From NCBI GenBank assembly GCA_040389045.1, contig JAZKAT010000052.1:1-20251 (forward strand): a stretch of DNA of 20,251 bases, given 5' to 3'. Made by a program: the position numbers and the translations under genes. Under the pieces are notes generated by a model, which did no database searches, was not told where the DNA came from, and worked only from the letters and a program-made list of their open reading frames with translations. The stretch is from UBA5158 sp040389045. GTDB taxonomy: Bacteria > Pseudomonadota > Gammaproteobacteria > DSM-16500. This document shows positions 14,721-20,251 of this stretch, piece after piece (the first letter of the stretch is position 1; each line of letters begins with the position of its first letter).

Positions 14721-17009
14721 ATGAGCGTGCACATGGAGCTAAAGTTATCTACGTTATTCGACTTCTCAAAAGTTTTATTATTATCTAGTTTGATGTCAAC
14801 ATCGCTGCACGCACAACCCAATACTACTTATCTACCTCCCATTATCGTTGATGCTAATTATATTAAAACTAACGGGAATATAATCACTGGTAATTATCAA
14901 GGTACGGCAACACAAGCTGCTATTACGGTCTCTACGACTAGTCCAGTCACCATTGCTAATTCAAATCTAAAAGGACCCGGTAATTTAATTCAAGCCACTT
15001 CAGGTGGTGCGAATATCACCGTAAAAAATACGCAAGGTTTTGCTACTAACCCTAATGTGAAGGGTGCGGTAAAAGGTATATTTCTTTATGTCAGCTCATT
15101 CACCAATATTAATATGCAAAATAATAATATTACGGGTGCGCGTATCGGTTTTTATTGCAGTTCTTATGTGGGCAATAAAAGCTCGACCAATACTTTAATC
15201 ATCGCGAACAATGTCTTCCTGAATCTGGATGCACGTCCCAGCAATGGTAACAATGGTTACATTTCTTCTGGCCAATACAATGGGCAAGCGATTCACCTGG
15301 GTGGTATTACCAATGTGCCGGGTATAGATATTGGTTGGAATGAAATAATGAATACCGCCGGACAGAGTGCTACCGGTGCGATTATCGAGCTTAATCAAAC
15401 GAGTGGTACTAGCAGCAGTCCTATTAATATTCATAATAATTTTATTTCTGGCGCCTTCCCCACTTTACCTGGCGTGGATTTATATGGCTTTGGCGCAATA
15501 TTGGTTAATGGCGCAGCGAATGATACCAGCACCACAGCAAGTTCTTTTATTAATATTAATAATAATCGTGTGGTGGCTACGGCGAATTATGGTATCGCCA
15601 TTGAAGCCGGGCATGATGTTTCAGTAAATAATAACCGCGTTATTTCCAGTGGATTTTTACCCAATGGTACAACGTTCTATCCTATGTCTACCTATGGTAA
15701 TGCAGCCGGTGCGGTTAATATCAATCAATATAATCAATCCAGTAATGTATTTTTTAATAATAGCGTTAGCAATAATGTATTGGGTTTGATTAAAAATGAT
15801 GGCAAAAGTAAGCCTGTTCGTTCTGACTGGAATTTACCGGGTCAAGGTGGCGCAGTATCGGGTAATACGGATTACGCACCTAACGATAATACCGATCCAA
15901 GCGTGTATGCTGAAGCCATGGAATATTCTGACTGGTTACAAGCCACACATTTGAATAATATGATCATTGGAACTGCCACGGTGGGGTATGTACCTGATCT
16001 GACGACTTTAACGCCTATGCCGCCGGTTAATGCTGGCGTTGGATCGACCTTAGTGTTAGATCATGTCAGCATTACGAATCCCAATGGTAATTGTATTAAT
16101 GCATCAGGTGGTTCGCAAATCACTGTTACCAATAGTGTGATTGGCCCTTGTAATGGTCGTGGGATTGTTGTCTCAAGTACAAGTTCTGCAATCGTACAAA
16201 ATAATTATGTTCATGACGTGGTTAGAGAAGCTATTGTAACGCAATCAAATGCCAGTCAAACTATTCGTTACAATACTATTCAGAATGCAGGCTTTGGTAT
16301 CTACGTTATCAATAACGATAATAATGTGACACAGTCTAACGTCGATTATAATCAAATTAATAATATTATTGGTGTAACTGGGAAGAACTCATCAGCAGTT
16401 CAATTCAATCAAGTATCCGGACCGAATAACACAATTAGTTGTAATGTCTACTACCAACCTTCACCACCGCCAGCAGGATATACCGGTACTTGTGATTCAT
16501 TTAGCTTGTATCTCTCTAGCGGCACGGCTAACTCACCGGTGAGAATAGTGGGCAACCGGATTAATGGCAGTGGTGATTTTTGGAATTGCGGCGGTATAAT
16601 GTTAACGGATGGAGATACGGGGGCGGGCACGACTGGGCCAGGTTATGTTTACGCCGGAGATAATTATCTTTTAAATCCAGGCAATTATGGTATTCACGTT
16701 TCGACCGGCCATGACGTTACCATTGATAATAACTTTATATATTCTGATAATTATGATTTTTATGACACATCTAACAATACCTATGGTCCCGGCCGAACTG
16801 GGCTTAGCACCTTTAATGTTTATTCTGAGAGCTGCACTAATATCACCGTCACGAATAACACGGCATTCTTTCTTTCAAGTTATGGTGGTGTAAATAATTT
16901 TACTTTTCATGACACCTGTAGCCCGGTAACGCAAAGCAATAACATCGGTTATTCGCAAAACCAACCGTTTCAATTTCCATCGATTTATACACCGCGTTCT
17001 TCTTGCTAG
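14721..17009 (+). CDS. Secreted Asn-rich right-handed parallel beta-helix protein
   Basis: The 762-aa product starts with a signal peptide (about 1-31: hydrophobic VLLLSSLMSTS, cleavage expected after LHA). The mature part consists of repeated short strands with Asn ladders (INIHNN, INNNRV, VNNNRVI, IDNNFI), the pattern of right-handed parallel beta-helices as in pectate lyases and the PbH1 repeat family. Two similar halves are visible: IAIEAGHDVSVNNNRV near residue 297 and IHVSTGHDVTIDNNFI near 663, joined by a linker (about 385-445). The second half holds eight of the nine cysteines. No catalytic residues can be assigned, so a polysaccharide-acting enzyme and a structural or surface-binding protein are both possible. 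AAGGAA 6 bases before the ATG supports the start. It stands alone, followed by a terminator. No outer-membrane anchor or autotransporter barrel is present. Confidence 0.85.
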   Translation: MSVHMELKLSTLFDFSKVLLLSSLMSTSLHAQPNTTYLPPIIVDANYIKTNGNIITGNYQGTATQAAITVSTTSPVTIANSNLKGPGNLIQATSGGANITVKNTQGFATNPNVKGAVKGIFLYVSSFTNINMQNNNITGARIGFYCSSYVGNKSSTNTLIIANNVFLNLDARPSNGNNGYISSGQYNGQAIHLGGITNVPGIDIGWNEIMNTAGQSATGAIIELNQTSGTSSSPINIHNNFISGAFPTLPGVDLYGFGAILVNGAANDTSTTASSFININNNRVVATANYGIAIEAGHDVSVNNNRVISSGFLPNGTTFYPMSTYGNAAGAVNINQYNQSSNVFFNNSVSNNVLGLIKNDGKSKPVRSDWNLPGQGGAVSGNTDYAPNDNTDPSVYAEAMEYSDWLQATHLNNMIIGTATVGYVPDLTTLTPMPPVNAGVGSTLVLDHVSITNPNGNCINASGGSQITVTNSVIGPCNGRGIVVSSTSSAIVQNNYVHDVVREAIVTQSNASQTIRYNTIQNAGFGIYVINNDNNVTQSNVDYNQINNIIGVTGKNSSAVQFNQVSGPNNTISCNVYYQPSPPPAGYTGTCDSFSLYLSSGTANSPVRIVGNRINGSGDFWNCGGIMLTDGDTGAGTTGPGYVYAGDNYLLNPGNYGIHVSTGHDVTIDNNFIYSDNYDFYDTSNNTYGPGRTGLSTFNVYSESCTNITVTNNTAFFLSSYGGVNNFTFHDTCSPVTQSNNIGYSQNQPFQFPSIYTPRSSC

Positions 17010-17015
17010 GAAGGC

Positions 17016-17045
17016 TCAAAAGGGGGGGTTACTGCCCCCCTTTGA
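17016..17045 (+). terminator. G/C-run hairpin terminator
   Basis: AAAGGGGGG (17019-17027) pairs with CCCCCCTTT (17035-17043) around a 7-base loop, starting 7 bases after the beta-helix gene stop and extendable by TC/GA with one bulged A. The T run is short, so termination may be incomplete. The symmetrical A and T flanks would also let it work on the other strand. Confidence 0.65.
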
Positions 17046-17073
17046 TATCTCGGTAATATTCATCCCAAAAAAG

Positions 17074-17102
17074 GCTACAATTTGAATCGGGTCTGATACA
17101 CT
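17074..17102 (+). promoter_or_regulatory. Possible promoter of the small membrane protein gene
   Basis: GCTACA (17074-17079), a 17-base spacer and TACACT (17097-17102) with an extended TG (17094-17095) lie about 50 bases before the start codon and after the preceding terminator. The match is moderate. Confidence 0.35.
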
Positions 17103-17154
17103 GGTTTATGCTGACTGTCGAATGGAAGAAATAGTTAAGCTGAGGACAAGGTAA

Positions 17155-17556
17155 ATGAATAATAAGCCCCCTATCCCCAAAAAGTCCCCGCCATGGCTAG
17201 TGGTAATCCTTTATAGTGCTACTATTCTTATTGACTGGCTATTCGCTTACTATGTAGAAATTCAACCGGAAATTGGTAACAATTCTTTTTCATTACTTTA
17301 TCCCTTATTTAGTATTTTTTATTTTGAATTTTGCGGTATTGCGCTGGTTGGGATTTATCTTAGAAGAAAATGGGGATTTAATCTTGGCAATGGCATGATA
17401 GTCGCCGGCGGTATCATTTGCTCTCTTTCCTATTTGATAGGCTTTAGAATTTATCCCTGGATCGATGAAGTATTTATTTTAATTTTAATAATTAATCTGG
17501 CGGTTATTTTGACTATGACATTCTATTATTTTCGCCATGGAATGAATGCAGATTAA
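17155..17556 (+). CDS. Small four-helix membrane protein, function unknown
   Basis: No family recognised. The 133-aa product has a short Pro/Lys-rich cytosolic N-terminus (NNKPPIPKKSPP) and four predicted membrane helices at about 14-34, 46-68, 78-97 and 104-126, with Arg/Lys in the loop after helix 2 (LRRKWG) and a short polar tail. Even helix number and positive residues suggest both ends in the cytosol. No motif points to transport or enzymatic activity. GAGGA (17142-17146), 8 bases before the ATG, supports translation. It lies alone between a terminator and the promoter of the next gene, in the accessory-looking block. Confidence 0.72.
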   Translation: MNNKPPIPKKSPPWLVVILYSATILIDWLFAYYVEIQPEIGNNSFSLLYPLFSIFYFEFCGIALVGIYLRRKWGFNLGNGMIVAGGIICSLSYLIGFRIYPWIDEVFILILIINLAVILTMTFYYFRHGMNAD

Positions 17557-17575
17557 ACACCCCCCATACAAACTC

Positions 17576-17604
17576 TTGACAAAATTTTTAAAAGTACTCA
17601 ATAT
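17576..17604 (+). promoter_or_regulatory. Predicted promoter of the 405-aa orphan gene
   Basis: A perfect -35 box TTGACA (17576-17581), a 17-base spacer and a weak -10 CAATAT (17599-17604) lie about 40 bases before the start codon. A strong -35 with a poor -10 may suggest activator dependence. Confidence 0.5.
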
Positions 17605-17645
17605 CAGCTACATTTTAAACAATATAGCTTTGGGTGATAAGAATT

Positions 17646-18863
17646 ATGCATTTATTAGAACGAGCAGCGGGTGTGATTGAATTTGTTTTGGATAGCGATG
17701 ATTCGAGTGAAGATCAGGAGTTTCATGCGGAGATTCAAAAATACCGGATTATGAGACAAGGTGCGAGTATTTTTTTTTATAATGCCAATAATGAAATCGT
17801 TTTGCATTTTAATCCCTTTGATAATACCGTGCTGGTTTGTAATCCTGATGGGTATGCGTTGGCTAAATGGTTAGGCACTAAACGGTTTCCTATAGGCGAT
17901 GCCCGTTTGGCATTAACCGAACAACAAATCAAAGACGTTGGTGCAACAAAATTCAAGCGTGATTATTCCTTTTCCCTTCAACCACTGGTACCACACAAAG
18001 CCTCACCTTATAAAGTAGTTGAATTAGAAGAATTATTAAAAATTTATACTACCACGCAATTAAATGCTGTCCTGTCTGAACTTTTTAATCGCTGCAGTGA
18101 TTTTACTCCGGGCAAAAAAGCAGAATATTTAAAAGGTGGCAAATTGGAAGATAAATTTTGTCGCTTTAATTTAGAAAATCAACAGGTAAACACCGGAATT
18201 AGGAGCGACCAAGTATTTTTATTAGATGATAACAATAAAATTATCGGTACCATTAGCTTCACATTTTATGTCAGCCAAAACAGAATAATTGATGTTTATC
18301 TTTATGATGAAGTTGTTGATTATTTCACATTACTTAGCGAGAAAGAAAAGCTCAAATTAATTAGTCTTTTCCCTGATGATACTATGAGCGCATATGCTAA
18401 AGACGCTGCGCTGCAAGCAATAGCGCTTCTCATAGAACCGAAAAGACTGGCATTAATGGAACCACTATTTGCTGCTGCCCGCTTGCAGATACTGGACACC
18501 ATAAATTTCGTTCGCGGACCACAAGATGATGAAGTCAATGCTAATGCATTTATTCGTGCTGCTGCTGGACGGGAAGAATTATACTTAGCATTAAATTGCT
18601 CTGGTACCGATTCAAAAAACCATGTGATTCATGGTGCCGCTACGCGCTATGCTAACTTGCTGGATAATCATGTGAAGCAGTGGGCATTCAGAAAATTACA
18701 GCAGTTTTCTTTTCACCAATATCTGGAACAAAATTGGAGTGCAGACGCTGCGGTCAAAAATGAATTAAAATCTGGTTTTGATTACCGACTGTTTGGAGTA
18801 AACGCTAGCCCGCTCACTCAAACTACACCGGCAGAGGAAAGAAAGATTTCTCTCAGCCCGTAA
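17646..18863 (+). CDS. Orphan cytosolic protein of unknown function
   Basis: No family recognised. The ATG at 17646 is chosen because GGTGAT (17633-17638) stands 7 bases upstream; a GTG at 17634 would add four residues. The 405-aa product has no signal peptide or membrane helix. It shows an acidic N-terminal stretch (15-24, DSDDSSEDQE), a beta-rich part (about 38-75), and a second alpha/beta part with VFLLDDNNKIIGTISFTFYV (190-209). An Ala/Leu-rich helical region (about 250-350) and a polar C-terminus (SPLTQTTPAEERKISLSP) follow. The segment 186-225 loosely recalls the central strands of GNAT acetyltransferases, but the acetyl-CoA loop is not visible, so I do not assign it. Its own promoter, lack of neighbours in an operon and soluble multi-part build would also fit a secreted effector; this is unproven. 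Confidence 0.72.
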   Translation: MHLLERAAGVIEFVLDSDDSSEDQEFHAEIQKYRIMRQGASIFFYNANNEIVLHFNPFDNTVLVCNPDGYALAKWLGTKRFPIGDARLALTEQQIKDVGATKFKRDYSFSLQPLVPHKASPYKVVELEELLKIYTTTQLNAVLSELFNRCSDFTPGKKAEYLKGGKLEDKFCRFNLENQQVNTGIRSDQVFLLDDNNKIIGTISFTFYVSQNRIIDVYLYDEVVDYFTLLSEKEKLKLISLFPDDTMSAYAKDAALQAIALLIEPKRLALMEPLFAAARLQILDTINFVRGPQDDEVNANAFIRAAAGREELYLALNCSGTDSKNHVIHGAATRYANLLDNHVKQWAFRKLQQFSFHQYLEQNWSADAAVKNELKSGFDYRLFGVNASPLTQTTPAEERKISLSP

Positions 18864-18981
18864 TTTTCGCTGGCGACGACAGGGATGGATATTATCTCTT
18901 ATCAAGTATTTCTATTAAGAAACAAAAGTGAGTAGCTTTCTTGTATTAAAATAGAGCTTTTTCTACCAAAATTTTATACTT

Positions 18982-18990
18982 TGCTATAAA
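18982..18990 (+). promoter_or_regulatory. Predicted extended -10 promoter of spmAB
   Basis: TGC-TATAAA (18982-18990) fits the extended -10 consensus with one mismatch and puts the transcription start near 18997, about 30 bases before spmA. No clear -35. The rest of the 18864-19026 spacer shows nothing else convincing. Confidence 0.45.
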
Positions 18991-19026
18991 CTAATGCTCT
19001 GCATCATTACTTGATTGAGAACCTTT

Positions 19027-19653
19027 ATGCTAAATATCATTTGGCTTTTTATGATGACGGCTTCGGTCATCGTTGCTGTTTTTACTGGGAAAATTCCCGA
19101 GATAATTACGGCTGCTACGGACAGTGCTAAATTTGCTTTTACGCTGGCGCTAGGCTTAACGGGTGTCATGGCATTGTGGCTAGGCATCATGAAAGTTGCG
19201 GAGGCGGCGGGTTTATTGGAGTTATTGACCCGGGCGTTAAAACCTTTGCTGGTTAAATTATTCCCGGATGTGCCGGCTGAACATCCCGCTATGGGTGCGA
19301 TGACGATGAATATCGCGGCGAATATTTTTGGCTTGAATAACGCGGCTACGCCATTTGGTTTGCGCGCTATGGTGGAGCTCGCGAAACTTAACAAACATCC
19401 TGGTGTTGCAACTAATACTATGTGTACTTTTCTAGCCTTACACAGTAGTAATTTACAAATAGTCCCGGCGACTGCTATCGCTTTATTAGCAACTACCGGT
19501 GCGCTGCATCCAACCGATATTATCATTCCATTTTTATTGAGTTCGCTATGCGCGGTGGTGGCGGCTATTATTGTCCCTAAAATTTTGGAACGCTTGCATT
19601 GGTTTCGTTACCCAGTGCCGGCAGCGCCACAAGAAGAAGGTGCGTCATCATGA
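19027..19653 (+). CDS. spmA: SpmA-like nucleoside-recognition-domain membrane protein
   Basis: The 208-aa integral membrane protein has the Gate/nucleoside recognition domain signature MNIAANIFGLNNAATPFGLRAM (segments 94-115, key Asn95, Asn99, Asn104, Pro109). It also has NTMCTFLALHSSNLQIVP (130-147) and hydrophobic helices at about 2-20, 38-58, 143-160 and 164-185. In Bacillus the homologues SpmA and SpmB are needed for spore core dehydration; their role in non-sporulating gammaproteobacteria is not settled, and small-molecule transport or gating is a reasonable guess. ATG 19027 is preferred over TTG 19015 by the family start; GAGA lies about 7 bases upstream. The stop overlaps the spmB start, so the pair is translationally coupled. 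Confidence 0.88.
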   Translation: MLNIIWLFMMTASVIVAVFTGKIPEIITAATDSAKFAFTLALGLTGVMALWLGIMKVAEAAGLLELLTRALKPLLVKLFPDVPAEHPAMGAMTMNIAANIFGLNNAATPFGLRAMVELAKLNKHPGVATNTMCTFLALHSSNLQIVPATAIALLATTGALHPTDIIIPFLLSSLCAVVAAIIVPKILERLHWFRYPVPAAPQEEGASS

Positions 19654-20192
19654 CTATTACGGGCATATCGGATTTAATGGGCAATGGCTTAATTTTATTG
19701 TTTTTAGTTGGCATTCCGGTTTACGCTTTTTTTCGTAAGGTGCCGGTTTATGATGTTTTTGTTGAGGGTGCGAAAGAAGGCTTTCCAACCTTTTTGCGCA
19801 TCGCGCCATTTATGATTGCTATGTTGGTGGCGGTGGGTATGTTGCGTGCTTCCGGCGCGTTTGAATTATTGAATCAAGTGTTAGCGCCTATGCTGGGTAA
19901 AATTGGCATCCCACCTGAAATCGCACCTATTGCTATCATGCGCCCTTTTTCCGCTACCGCCGCCATGGGCATGGTGGCTGACCTCTTGCACACGCATGGC
20001 GGCAATGATTATCTTTCTCATATGGCAATTATTGTTGCCAGCACGACTGAGTCTACTTTTTATATTGTGGCTATTTATTTTGGCGCGGCGAGTATTACTA
20101 AAAACCGCCATGTAATTCCAGCAAGTGTGATTGTAGATATCGTCGGAATTTTATCAGCAGTCTGGATCACTTGCTGGTTGTTGAAACCTTAA
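19650..20192 (+). CDS. spmB: SpmB-like nucleoside-recognition-domain membrane protein
   Basis: The 180-aa partner of SpmA. It begins with a membrane helix (about 10-28), then VPVYDVFVEGAKEGF (31-45), typical of SpmB, a helix at 50-64, the signature APIAIMRPFSATAAMGMVAD (92-111), ASTTESTFYIVAIYFGA (130-146) and a final helix (about 158-177). The paired gene order and ATGA overlap with spmA indicate a complex of the two proteins in the inner membrane. AGAAGG about 8 bases upstream supports the start; a TTG 51 bases earlier gives an implausible Arg-rich extension. Function in this non-sporulating setting is unknown. Confidence 0.88.
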   Translation: MTITGISDLMGNGLILLFLVGIPVYAFFRKVPVYDVFVEGAKEGFPTFLRIAPFMIAMLVAVGMLRASGAFELLNQVLAPMLGKIGIPPEIAPIAIMRPFSATAAMGMVADLLHTHGGNDYLSHMAIIVASTTESTFYIVAIYFGAASITKNRHVIPASVIVDIVGILSAVWITCWLLKP

Positions 20193-20202
20193 AGCTTCTT
20201 CA

Positions 20203-20251
20203 CCTCTCCCCTTGTGGGAGAGGTCGGCGGCGTAGCCGACGGGTGAGGGGT
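20203..20251. repeat. Hairpin-rich dispersed repeat at the window end
   Basis: Two adjacent hairpins: CCTCTCCC (20203-20210) with GGGAGAGG (20216-20223), and GTCGGC (20223-20228) with GCCGAC (20235-20240), then GGGTGAGGGG. This layout (CTCTCCC...GGGAGAGG...GCCGAC-GGGTGAGGGG) is a familiar extragenic repeat of many proteobacterial genomes, from memory. It begins 10 bases after the spmB stop and could act as a terminator. It probably continues past the window edge. Confidence 0.65.

Noticed and set aside
17830..18330. Possible GNAT acetyltransferase domain in the orphan 405-aa protein
   Set aside because: Only a loose resemblance of two or three strands (VFLLDDNNKIIGTISFTF); the acetyl-CoA binding motif (Q/R-x-x-G-x-G/A) is not seen.

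Overview
The window looks like a chromosomal segment from a draft assembly of a gammaproteobacterium. Two runs of exactly 100 N (1912-2011, 7484-7583) are scaffold joins. Moderate G+C, a conserved housekeeping order (mutS / pncC - recA - recX - alaS - lysC - csrA - tRNA-Ser - tRNA-Arg; and tsaC / scpA - scpB - rluB), no visible LexA operator before recA, and several orphan proteins suggest the Legionella/Coxiella side of the class. That placement is inference; the core order alone also fits Pseudomonas-like bacteria.

Left part (1-4250): a dispersed palindromic repeat at the very edge, tsaC/Sua5 (t6A tRNA modification) on the minus strand, and divergently the scpA-scpB-rluB group (chromosome condensation and 23S rRNA pseudouridylation), broken by the first gap. 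It is followed by a lone gene for a proline-rich PPPLP-motif protein of unknown role and a strong 13-bp hairpin with a GAAA loop.

Centre (4260-14610): mutS on the minus strand, divergent from pncC (NMN deamidase, CinA C-terminal family). Then comes a repeat-rich spacer (REPIN-like element, second gap, another dispersed repeat), an orphan minus-strand gene, and the recA-recX-alaS-lysC run. recX overlaps recA and appears to start at a CTG codon; alaS overlaps recX. lysC carries a well-placed internal ribosome binding site that could give a separate regulatory subunit. csrA follows with an extended -10 promoter and a leader carrying GGA motifs, then tRNA-Ser(GCT) and tRNA-Arg(ACG).

Right part (14604-20251): an accessory-looking block just after the tRNA-Arg gene. 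It holds a secreted 762-residue Asn-rich parallel beta-helix protein with two similar halves and its own terminator, a four-helix membrane protein, and a 405-residue orphan protein. The window closes with an overlapping spmA-spmB-like pair (paired nucleoside-recognition-domain membrane proteins) and another hairpin-rich dispersed repeat. Most of the window is ordinary core genome. The points worth a second look are the repeats and the likely false gap, the CTG start of recX, the lysC internal start, the proline-rich protein, and the post-tRNA accessory block.
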